Positions 17,024 to 22,499 of a stretch of 27,817 nucleotides of DNA are shown piece by piece (position 1 is the first letter of the stretch; every line of letters starts with the position of its first letter). The stretch lies in the IMG/VR virus record IMGVR_UViG_3300042289_000608, positions 1-27,817 of that record; one strand, 5' to 3'. The notes beneath the pieces are model-generated. The model made no database searches and had not been told where the DNA came from. It saw only the letters and a program-made list of their open reading frames with translations. This stretch comes from a virus. A program made the position numbers and the translations under genes.

Positions 17024-17767
17024 CTATTTAGGAAACTTTTTTGACGGAATGTTTGAAGTAGTTTGCCGGCGTTGTTGTTTTATCGTTTTCTCAAGCTTAG
17101 CGTCTCGCCCATCAACTATTTTTTTAGTACCTACTCCTATGCCACCAACAATGCCGGCAGCGCCAGCACCAATAGCAAGGTATTCAGCAAGTAATCTTGC
17201 GTCGCTTTGATTAGCATTTTTAGCCATTTGCTGGTTAAGTTTTTTGTTTTTTGCGGCGGTTTTAATTTTATCCTGAGCTGCTTTTATCTCAGGTTTAGCT
17301 ATCTTGTCAAATGCTTTAGACTCGGATTTACTTAATGGATTAGTTGGAGAGTCAAATTTATAGTTTTTAACTATATTATCGAATGCCTTAGATTCGGCTT
17401 TAGCTGCTGCCTTGGTTCGATAGTCAGTAGCAGCCTTCTGAACAATCTTTTTTCCGGCAGAAGCGACAACAGGTGCAACTTTAGTAATTGCCCTGCCAGC
17501 TACAGCACCGCCTACAGCAGCGCCTACAGCGCCGGCAACTTGGCTTTTACTAATAGGGTTAAGAGCCATCGATGCACCTAAAGGAGTGCCACCGCCGGCT
17601 AAACCACCCGTCGCACTCTTCACCTTAGTCTTAGCATCAGAAGAAAAACGGTTCTTTGCCTTCGAAGTAGCCAACCCCTTAGCAGCAGTACCCTTAGTAG
17701 TAAACGCTTCAGTAGGTTTCTTCTTGGATTCTTTCCATTTGCTTGGATCGCCATAGTTGTTTGCCAT
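17024..17767 (-). CDS. Lys/Ala-rich basic protein with Gly/Ala-rich hydrophobic segments
   Basis: A 247-residue protein, strongly basic (Lys-rich throughout). Two Ala/Gly/Val stretches, about 87-110 (VAGAVGAAVGGAVAGRAITKV) and 195-215 (EYLAIGAGAAGIVGGIGVG), could insert in or cross a membrane. A duplicated motif, SESKAFDKIAK versus AESKAFDNIVK, lies in the middle. The composition resembles internal virion or DNA-ejection proteins and DNA-binding proteins; neither is proven. A -10 box lies 7 bases before the ATG and no ribosome site is visible, so it is probably translated from a leaderless mRNA and transcribed separately from the operon that begins just after it. Confidence 0.6.
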   Translation of the reverse strand: MANNYGDPSKWKESKKKPTEAFTTKGTAAKGLATSKAKNRFSSDAKTKVKSATGGLAGGGTPLGASMALNPISKSQVAGAVGAAVGGAVAGRAITKVAPVVASAGKKIVQKAATDYRTKAAAKAESKAFDNIVKNYKFDSPTNPLSKSESKAFDKIAKPEIKAAQDKIKTAAKNKKLNQQMAKNANQSDARLLAEYLAIGAGAAGIVGGIGVGTKKIVDGRDAKLEKTIKQQRRQTTSNIPSKKFPK

Positions 17768-17780
17768 ATCAAATATAATA
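17768..17780 (-). promoter_or_regulatory. -10 element of a leaderless transcript
   Basis: TATTAT (17780-17775) is followed by 7 bases and then the ATG at 17767. The transcription start would coincide with the start codon. No convincing -35 box is seen. Confidence 0.5.
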
Positions 17781-18360
17781 ACATTTTGTTAGTCCACAGG
17801 TTGCAATCGACACACACAGGGTGTAATCTCTACCTACAACTTACAGACTCATGGCTGTATCACTGTTGCAAGTGACGGGGCGTTCATACTAGGGAACTAG
17901 GGTAGATGAACCCTGCAATCAAGCTAACGACGAGACATACGTTTCCCCCTATTGCGTAAGAGGTTCAAGCAGCGTTATGAACGTCATCTCATTAAATATT
18001 CCGGTGTCGGCTAAAACAAACTAGCTACGGCGACCATCTACACATGTAGTAAACCGTGGGGGGAGCTAATAAACCCACGCCCGTGTAGCAAGTATCCACA
18101 AAATATCCACAGCATGTGTAAAAAAGACTCGCACACCAGGGTAATCCCCCCAGGAATGGAGAACTTTTACTGCGTAATGGGAAAAATAAGCCTCCGGCAA
18201 CAAATCAACACCATCATTCGGAGCCAAAAAAGGCCCAAAAACACCAAAAAGGACCGTTGAACGTGTCTTAACGCTAAAACCGCCCAAATCGAGGTGAAAA
18301 ATTTAAATCAATGTCTACACATCGGTTTTGAAAAGCCCAAACGTACGGGAGTCTGTAGTC
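17781..18360. other. Non-coding region, candidate replication origin with DnaA-box-like sites
   Basis: No supported gene lies here. DnaA-box-like 9-mers occur at 17790-17798 (TAGTCCACA), 18092-18100 (GTATCCACA), 18103-18111 (ATATCCACA) and, on the minus strand, 18115-18123 (TTTTACACA, an exact match to TTWTNCACA). The last three lie within 32 bp, the first two of them 11 bp apart. AT-rich stretches flank them (near 17990-18000 and 18298-18310). There is also a tandem ACTAGGGA-type repeat at 17888-17902 and a GTTCAT/ATGAAC dyad at 17882-17911. Confidence 0.45.
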
Positions 18361-18450
18361 ATTTAGGGTCGTGGGGCCCCCCGTGGGTGGGGGGGGTCGG
18401 GCGTGCTTCCTTCCTGGTCGGGTCGGGTGGGTGGGGGCTTCCCTCCTTCC
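18361..18450 (+). other. G-rich tract with two G-quadruplex motifs
   Basis: On the plus strand G-runs at 18385-18401 (three, eight and three Gs) and 18420-18437 (GGGTCGGGTGGGTGGGGG) each meet the four-run quadruplex rule with loops of one or two bases. Base composition changes sharply here compared with the AT-richer left side. No convincing gene is present. Confidence 0.6.
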
Positions 18451-18454
18451 TCGG

Positions 18455-18643
18455 TCATCTCTGCCGTAGGTGGGGTGTGTTGGGGCTTGCTGTCGGTGGT
18501 GACGTGGCGAGCCTGGGCAAAAGAAGCTTTGAGGTGATCCAGTGCCGGTGACGTGGCCAGGGTGAGCAGGGTGAGCGCGGCGCACTTGTGCGTTGTCTCT
18601 GCGTCTCACGGTGGGCGAGTTGCTTGTGCTCGTGGTTGGTCAT
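18455..18643 (-). CDS. Possible small gene, perhaps frameshifted
   Basis: The ATG at 18643 sits just after a terminator hairpin, in a sequence context (GCTATGAC) like that of the 18936 gene. The first ~20 residues, MTNHEHKQLAHRETQRQR, look real. The rest of the 62-residue frame is Pro/Arg/Ser-rich and shadow-like. The minus-1 frame, open from 18605 to a TAA at 18363-18365, reads more naturally (ALTLLTLATSPALDHLKASF and so on). It could be a gene with a frameshift, or chance in GC-rich DNA. Confidence 0.3.
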   Translation of the reverse strand: MTNHEHKQLAHRETQRQRTSAPRSPCSPWPRHRHWITSKLLLPRLATSPPTASPNTPHLRQR

Positions 18644-18660
18644 AGCAACGGAGACAAAGC

Positions 18661-18692
18661 GAGAAGCCCCACCAACTAGGGCAGGGCTTCTC
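18661..18692 (-). terminator. Terminator-like hairpin
   Basis: GAGAAGCCC (18661-18669) pairs with GGGCTTCTC (18684-18692), a 9-bp perfect stem, followed on the minus strand by CGCTTTGTC. It lies 44 bases beyond the stop of the 18736-18936 gene. Confidence 0.6.
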
Positions 18693-18735
18693 TGTTGAGT
18701 GTTGTTCTGTTGTCAGCGCATTGGGGCGCAGGTGG

Positions 18736-18936
18736 TTAGTAGTCGGTTGCTCCGTGGCAGTAATCGCAGGCGTAGCGTGCGTTCTTTTTGGTCATTTCTT
18801 TTTTCTTGTTGCCACGAAAGTGGAAGGTGTGGTGCTCGCCTGCTTCGTCAATGTGTAAGCAATAGACAACCCATTTCCCGATTTCGGGTGAGTCGTTTGG
18901 CTGTGGGCTTGACGTGTGTATGTGGGTGTATGTCAT
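18736..18936 (-). CDS. Small Cys-pair protein, uncharacterised
   Basis: A 66-residue protein from the ATG at 18936; an in-frame TTG seven codons upstream lies close to the terminator and is not favoured. It contains GKWVVYCLHIDEAGEHHTFHFRGN, a beta-like His-rich segment, and ends with YACDYCHGATDY. The CxxC plus nearby His might bind zinc. There is no ribosome site, but TACTCT lies 6 bases before the ATG, so a leaderless mRNA is likely. It is bracketed by hairpins on both sides, giving a single-gene cassette. Confidence 0.55.
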   Translation of the reverse strand: MTYTHIHTSSPQPNDSPEIGKWVVYCLHIDEAGEHHTFHFRGNKKKEMTKKNARYACDYCHGATDY

Positions 18937-18948
18937 AGCGACAGAGTA
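18937..18948 (-). promoter_or_regulatory. -10 element of a leaderless transcript
   Basis: TACTCT (18948-18943) lies 6 bases before the ATG at 18936 and only 12 bases past the upstream terminator stem. Confidence 0.4.
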
Positions 18949-18960
18949 GCAGGGCAAAGA

Positions 18961-18993
18961 GAAAGCCCCTCAGCAATGCGCCGAGGGGCTTTC
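18961..18993 (-). terminator. Intrinsic terminator of the 19014-20007 operon
   Basis: An 11-bp perfect stem, 18961-18971 with 18983-18993 (GAAAGCCCCTC/GAGGGGCTTTC), with an 11-base loop. It is followed on the minus strand by TCTTT. It lies 20 bases past the operon's last stop. Confidence 0.8.
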
Positions 18994-19013
18994 CTTTGTG
19001 GGGGGAATGGTTG

Positions 19014-19463
19014 CTAGTCGCTGATGGTTGGGTGCGTCACTTCGGGACTGTGCCGGGGGTGAAGGAGTGCGTCATCGAGCCAGTTACTCACGGCGTAGAA
19101 GTTCACCCAATAGAGAAAGCCGAGAAGGTTCTGTCGTTCTTGGTCGGTGACCAGTGGCGACATAAGTGAGACGGCGATCTCTTTGCTGATGGTGTTGGCG
19201 TGTAGTGAAGCCTCGGCACTGCTGGCTTGTTGCGTGATGACGTGGACAGTCGGTGCCGAGTGGCAGAACTCGCAAACAGTCTCCCAATCCCAGACCGAAG
19301 GCGTACGGCTTTCACAGATGACACGCACAGCCCTAGCGACATTTGCGTTCCGTTCGCCGGGTATCTGTGCGAATGTCGGCGTGCGTAGTGGCTCGCCCTG
19401 GGTGATGCGTAGGCAGTCCTGGCACAGTGCCATTGTGCCTGCTTCGAGGTAGGTCGGTTTCAT
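19014..19463 (-). CDS. Two-CxxC zinc-binding-like protein, uncharacterised
   Basis: A 149-residue protein from the ATG at 19463, which overlaps the previous stop (ATGA); the longer frame upstream is a shadow. LCQDC (about 13-17) and CEFCHSAPTVHV (about 66-77) make two CxxC knuckles of zinc-ribbon type, separated by a basic helix (NVARAVRVICESR). The C-terminal half is helical (ISKEIAVSLMSPLVTDQERQ, LLGFLYWVNFYAVSNWLDD). Last gene of a three-gene operon that ends at the terminator at 18961-18993. No family recognised. Confidence 0.55.
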   Translation of the reverse strand: MKPTYLEAGTMALCQDCLRITQGEPLRTPTFAQIPGERNANVARAVRVICESRTPSVWDWETVCEFCHSAPTVHVITQQASSAEASLHANTISKEIAVSLMSPLVTDQERQNLLGFLYWVNFYAVSNWLDDALLHPRHSPEVTHPTISD

Positions 19464-19723
19464 TGCTCGCCCCCCCACACGGCTACGGCACCGTCGTCTG
19501 TGCTTCCGACAATCCACACACCCGACCACTCCCAACGGTTCAGGAACTGCTGAACGGCGTATGCGTACATTTCGCCAGTGTCTACCCCGACCTGCCACTC
19601 GACATACATACGACAAGTGCCATCTGTCTTAGAGAGCACTATGCGATTGGTTTCGGGTAGCCACTTGGCTTTTATAGACGCTCTATGTGAGCGTATGACC
19701 TGTGGTGTATCTGTTGTTTTCAT
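19460..19723 (-). CDS. Uncharacterised small beta-rich protein
   Basis: An 87-residue protein with an alternating strand pattern (SIKAKWLPETNRIVLSKTDGT, RMYVEWQVGVDTG, WSGVWIVGSTDDGAVAVWG) and one helix (AYAVQQFLNRW). The start shares the repeated context GGAACA followed by ATGAAAACAACA with other genes of this region. It overlaps neighbours by 4 bases at both ends. Function unknown. Confidence 0.55.
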   Translation of the reverse strand: MKTTDTPQVIRSHRASIKAKWLPETNRIVLSKTDGTCRMYVEWQVGVDTGEMYAYAVQQFLNRWEWSGVWIVGSTDDGAVAVWGGEQ

Positions 19724-20007
19724 TTTGTGTTCCGTCCTTCGTTGTGAAGGTCTTTGCGCCTTCTGACGGTTGTCTCTTCGACTATGAAACAGGCTCGGCG
19801 CTGTTCGTGGTCCATAGCGAGCCAGTTCAGACCGAGAAGGTCGCAGGCGTGGTTCTTGGGGGTTTCGTCTCCGTAGCCGTAGGAGAATGGCGCAGTTATG
19901 TCTTGCCCCTGACCGATAACTCTAAAAGAGTAGTAACTGTTTCCGTTGATTGTGTCGTGCCAGCGTCTCAAACATAAGACGAATGGCGAGTGTGTTTCTG
20001 TTTTCAC
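19720..20007 (-). CDS. Uncharacterised small protein, first gene of a three-gene operon
   Basis: A 95-residue protein starting at GTG (20007) after AAAGGAACA. It shows an alpha/beta pattern: LCLRRWHDTINGNSYYSFRVIGQ, ITAPFSYGYGDETPKNHACDLLGLNWLAMDHEQRRACFIVEE, then a basic tail. A TATACT -10 box and a hairpin at the predicted mRNA 5' end lie upstream. It overlaps the next gene by 4 bases. No family recognised. Confidence 0.55.
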   Translation of the reverse strand: MKTETHSPFVLCLRRWHDTINGNSYYSFRVIGQGQDITAPFSYGYGDETPKNHACDLLGLNWLAMDHEQRRACFIVEETTVRRRKDLHNEGRNTK

Positions 20008-20027
20008 TTTTTGTTCCTTTCGTGAAT

Positions 20028-20057
20028 GTGGCGTTGCTTGCCACTGGTCAGAGTATA
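20028..20057 (-). promoter_or_regulatory. Promoter -10 and 5'-terminal hairpin of the 19014-20007 operon
   Basis: TATACT (20057-20052) lies 10 bases past a terminator stem. The predicted start near 20045 coincides with a GTGGC-N7-GCCAC hairpin (20044-20028), followed by the AAAGGAACA ribosome site. No clear -35 box is seen. Confidence 0.6.
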
Positions 20058-20067
20058 GACACAGAAA

Positions 20068-20097
20068 AGCCCTAGCAGGTGTATTTCTGCTAGGGCT
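20068..20097 (-). terminator. Intrinsic terminator of the 20170-20793 gene
   Basis: An 11-bp perfect stem (AGCCCTAGCAG/CTGCTAGGGCT, 20068-20078 with 20087-20097) with an 8-base loop, followed on the minus strand by TTTCTGTGTC. Confidence 0.85.
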
Positions 20098-20136
20098 GAT
20101 CTAGTGGGGGGAGTGGTGGCAGGTTTTCAGCTTGTA

Positions 20137-20153
20137 GCCGGGTGAAGGCCGCG
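20137..20153 (+). repeat. 17-bp repeat, copy 1
   Basis: GCCGGGTGAAGGCCGCG occurs here and again exactly at 21244-21260. Both copies lie just downstream of a minus-strand gene stop, between that stop and its terminator hairpin. Confidence 0.7.
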
Positions 20154-20169
20154 CCGAACCTACGTTGTT

Positions 20170-20793
20170 TTAGTCGCTCTCGGTGTCGTTCTCGCTCTCG
20201 TCACTCTCGCCAACTATACGCAGAAAGTGTGCGAGACGGTCAGCGCAGGTTTTGACTTGTGTCTCTGTGAGTTCTGCTCGCTTGCTGGTGAAGTAATCCA
20301 TCAGGGAATGAATGAAGGCAGAACCCCACACGGCGAGCGCAACGCTATCTAGCGTCACGGTTATGTCACCTGATGCTTCACCATTGGCACGAAGTGTGTC
20401 GGCAACCTCACCAGCCTGGGTGAACATTGTCATCACGCTGGCTTGTTGAGCGTCTAGGGGGCTAATGGCGTGTACCAACTCAACACGCTTTCTTTCGGGG
20501 TGTTGGCTCGGTGGCATTGTCACTTCTCCGTCATCACCTAACGGTGAAGCCCAACCACCTGAAACAAGCACAATGGCGTCAGGGCGTTTTTTTGGTGTGG
20601 CGACATACTTCGCACCATTGTCGAGAATGTAGTGCGTCATCAGCTCGTAGATACTCACGTCATCTTTTGTTGGCTCGTAGCGCACCCATTCAGCACCGAA
20701 CATTTGCCACAGTTCAGGGTTCTCTTTGGTGTCGGGGGTTGCTTTTGGTTGGCAGGCTATGAAGTTATCTAGAACTTCGGTAGTGGTTTCCAT
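20170..20793 (-). CDS. Uncharacterised acidic-tailed protein, likely paralogue of the 21678-22499 product
   Basis: A 207-residue protein from the ATG at 20793 (site AAAGGAACA). A much longer frame upstream is rejected because it covers a plus-strand gene. Features: IYELMTHYILDNGAKYVATP, PDAIVLVSGGWASPLGDDGEV (strand, Gly-turn), HPERKRVELVHAIS, then a helical C-terminal half and an acidic tail ESDESENDTESD. The arrangement M-x2-H...NG...AI-x-LV-x2-G recurs in the AAA/VWA operon's third gene, which also ends in an Asp/Ser tail. It is a single-gene transcript with its own promoter and terminator. Function unknown. Confidence 0.6.
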   Translation of the reverse strand: METTTEVLDNFIACQPKATPDTKENPELWQMFGAEWVRYEPTKDDVSIYELMTHYILDNGAKYVATPKKRPDAIVLVSGGWASPLGDDGEVTMPPSQHPERKRVELVHAISPLDAQQASVMTMFTQAGEVADTLRANGEASGDITVTLDSVALAVWGSAFIHSLMDYFTSKRAELTETQVKTCADRLAHFLRIVGESDESENDTESD

Positions 20794-20811
20794 TGGTCTG
20801 TTCCTTTCAGG

Positions 20812-20839
20812 ACTGGCGTGTTTGCCAGTAGTCACTATA
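20812..20839 (-). promoter_or_regulatory. Promoter -10 and 5'-terminal hairpin of the 20170-20793 gene
   Basis: TATAGT (20839-20834); the predicted start near 20827 falls in an ACTGGC-N6-GCCAGT hairpin (20829-20812). The AAAGGAACA site and ATG follow. Confidence 0.55.
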
Positions 20840-20888
20840 CACAACAAAACTTCTGACATTGCGACACCCAACCCACCTTCTACTCGGT

Positions 20889-21191
20889 ATGACACAACTA
20901 ATACCTTCCCCACCTGCCTACCTAGCGAAGTCCCCTGGTGAATGGACACCAAGAGATCGGTTCGAGCGTGAGGTGGATTGGCACTGCCAACACAAAACCA
21001 TTCTGCGCCCTCGTTGCCGTGAGTGGGTGGAGTTCTCTGAACGCTTTGTGCCGTTCTGCGAGGACTGGAACGGTTGTTGGGTGGCAGAGACAGCCGTTTT
21101 TGAGTGGAACTTGTACCTACGGCTCCCCGAAGGTGAATACGAACCAGTCGAGTATGAACCTGGCTATCACTTCCGAATGGGCTACCCATAA
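20889..21191 (+). CDS. Uncharacterised small protein on the plus strand
   Basis: A 100-residue protein from the ATG at 20889, divergent from the 20793 gene and convergent with the 21505 gene. It contains EWTPRDRFEREVDWHCQHKTILRPRCREWVEFSERFVPFCEDWNGCW, in which four Cys and two His might form a zinc site (described here as a region around residues 18-65). It ends with a Glu/Tyr/Pro-rich strand segment (EGEYEPVEYEPGYHF). No ribosome site is visible. Amino-acid composition and position before a hairpin support coding. No family recognised. Confidence 0.55.
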   Translation: MTQLIPSPPAYLAKSPGEWTPRDRFEREVDWHCQHKTILRPRCREWVEFSERFVPFCEDWNGCWVAETAVFEWNLYLRLPEGEYEPVEYEPGYHFRMGYP

Positions 21192-21198
21192 GACAAAA

Positions 21199-21229
21199 GC
21201 CCCACCCGACACGGATAGTCAGGTGGGGC
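21199..21229 (-). terminator. Terminator between convergent genes
   Basis: GCCCCACC/GGTGGGGC stem (21199-21206 with 21222-21229), followed on the minus strand by TTTTGTC. It therefore serves the 21266-21505 gene, and perhaps weakly the plus-strand gene. Confidence 0.7.
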
Positions 21230-21243
21230 AGATGATCAGGTGT

Positions 21244-21260
21244 GCCGGGTGAAGGCCGCG
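21244..21260 (+). repeat. 17-bp repeat, copy 2
   Basis: Identical to 20137-20153. It lies between the stop of the 21266-21505 gene and its terminator. Confidence 0.7.
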
Positions 21261-21265
21261 AAACT

Positions 21266-21505
21266 TTACGGTTCTAGTGGCTCTCTCTTTCGCTTTGGTT
21301 GGTACGCAGGGTGTTGTTTCCTAGAAGCTTCTTTTTGTTTTGCTTTGAGTTGGGCAAGTTCGGCAAACAGTTCATCTACCAACCACTCGGTATTTTCTAG
21401 TTCATCTACCAGTTGTTGTACTGCTCGTGCTTGGTCAAAAATGGCTAAGGCACTAGCAAGGGTGATGAAACAGAGTGAGACTAAAAGCCACGTTTCGTAT
21501 GACAT
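21266..21505 (-). CDS. Small membrane protein with coiled coil
   Basis: A 79-residue protein from the ATG at 21505, preceded by GAAAGGAACA; the frame upstream is not used. One N-terminal membrane segment (about 6-23, LLVSLCFITLASALAIF) precedes a heptad-like helix (ARAVQQLVDELENTEWLVDE, on through FAELAQLKAKQKEA) and a basic tail KRKREPLEP. Such topology is seen in spanin-like and Rz-like proteins as well as in many unrelated phage membrane proteins, so no function is given. It has its own promoter and terminator. Confidence 0.6.
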   Translation of the reverse strand: MSYETWLLVSLCFITLASALAIFDQARAVQQLVDELENTEWLVDELFAELAQLKAKQKEASRKQHPAYQPKRKREPLEP

Positions 21506-21526
21506 AGGAATGTTCCTTTCGTTGTT

Positions 21527-21552
21527 GTGGGGTATCCACGAAGGCGAGAATA
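21527..21552 (-). promoter_or_regulatory. Promoter -10 and small 5' hairpin of the 21266-21505 gene
   Basis: TATTCT (21552-21547) begins 6 bases past the preceding terminator stem. The predicted start near 21540 adjoins a short GTGG-N5-CCAC hairpin (21539-21527) and then GAAAGGAACA. Confidence 0.5.
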
Positions 21553-21553
21553 A

Positions 21554-21598
21554 CAGAGAAGCCCCACCAGTGGGGGGACACTGGCAGGGCTTCATCTG
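21554..21598 (-). terminator. Terminator of the AAA/VWA operon
   Basis: GAAGCCC pairs with GGGCTTC (21558-21564 with 21587-21593), and CCAGTG with CACTGG inside it (21567-21572 with 21579-21584). It is followed on the minus strand by TCTGTTATTCT. It lies 80 bases past the operon's last stop. Confidence 0.65.
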
Positions 21599-21677
21599 TG
21601 TGGCGTTGTGAAATAGGGAGAAGGAAAAAGGAAAAGAAAAACCTCAACCCCTACGCCAACACTTGGCAGGCTATCGG

Positions 21678-22499
21678 CTAATGCCCCCACTCACTACTGT
21701 CGCTGTCGCTGTCGCCAAAACCAATGTCGCCGTTAGCGATACCAGCAGACACCATTTTGAGAAGGAACGCCAGCATTGAGCGACCTTCTACTGTGTCTGT
21801 GCCTATCTCGCCAGCCGTATCCATTAGCCCCTGAATGGTTGGTGCGTGACCCCTGCTTAGACATTCCCAAGTGAGGCGAACGAAGGTCATAGCTTGCGTC
21901 AGGGCATCATCTACAACACCACTGCTTTCAGGTGTGGCTTCTCTTGCGTCTTGTTCGTGTCGCTCGACCAAAGGTTCTGTGTCACTATAAAAAATCGTTG
22001 CTTCACTGACTAGTCCTGTTTCAGAGATCAGGTTCACCACCCTTGTTGGCACAAAGCCCTTAGCGATTAGTTCTCCCATTGCCGGGTCAATAGACAAGGC
22101 TTCTTGGATTTCTGCTTCGCTCGCACCATCTACCCCACCATCTACCTGAACAATCGTGGAAGGGTTGTCTATCGCTTGGTACGCCATACGCCCTTGACCG
22201 TGTGTAACTAGGGCAATCGCATTGAGAAAAGGTGTATGCGCGGCTTCACCGTTTCCTTCGTGATGCTCTCGCATAATCTCTACCATTTCTAGCGTGCCTT
22301 CGTTCAGGCTTTCAGGTGGCGCAATGGAAGTGCCAGCAACACGCCAGCGAGAAGTCCAAGCTTCTTTTTTGGTGTCGTATTCGCTTACGAGCAAATAGCA
22401 AAAAGCAATGTGTTCGTTACCTGTTGCTCGGTACTTGACAAGACCGTATTTGGCTTGGAGTTCGTCTAGTAACTCTGATGGGCTTTTTGTTGTTTTCAT
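21678..22499 (-). CDS. Third gene of the AAA/VWA operon, uncharacterised acidic-tailed protein
   Basis: A 273-residue protein. Residues about 1-115 are alpha/beta, with VEIMREHHEGNG followed by FLNAIALVTHGQGRMAYQAID, which aligns by eye with the 20170-20793 product. The middle (ASEAEIQEALSIDPAMGELI) and the region 195-255 are helical. It closes with the acidic tail DSDSDSSEWGH. The start context is GAAGGAACA before ATGAAAACAACA, and ATGA overlaps the VWA gene stop. Tight coupling means it is probably made with the ATPase and the VWA protein and may be their substrate, adaptor or inhibitor. No known family recognised. Confidence 0.65.
   Translation of the reverse strand: MKTTKSPSELLDELQAKYGLVKYRATGNEHIAFCYLLVSEYDTKKEAWTSRWRVAGTSIAPPESLNEGTLEMVEIMREHHEGNGEAAHTPFLNAIALVTHGQGRMAYQAIDNPSTIVQVDGGVDGASEAEIQEALSIDPAMGELIAKGFVPTRVVNLISETGLVSEATIFYSDTEPLVERHEQDAREATPESSGVVDDALTQAMTFVRLTWECLSRGHAPTIQGLMDTAGEIGTDTVEGRSMLAFLLKMVSAGIANGDIGFGDSDSDSSEWGH

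Noticed and set aside
18066-18287. Minus-strand 73-codon frame
   Set aside because: TTG start, no ribosome site, overlaps the DnaA-box cluster; no protein-like pattern.
17768-18360. tRNA or other structured RNA gene
   Set aside because: I looked for a T-loop/acceptor pattern in the gene-free region and found no consistent cloverleaf.
18274-18609. Minus-strand 111-codon Arg/Pro/His frame and an opposite 85-codon Gly frame
   Set aside because: Low-complexity translations of a G-rich tract; start codons unsupported.
19464-19616. N-terminal extension of the 19014-19463 gene
   Set aside because: Arg/Gly-rich shadow of the upstream coupled gene; ATG at 19463 overlaps its stop as elsewhere in the operon.
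20794-21189. N-terminal extension of the 20170-20793 gene
   Set aside because: Covers the promoter, leader hairpin and a likely plus-strand gene; composition is shadow-like. The ATG at 20793 has a good ribosome site.
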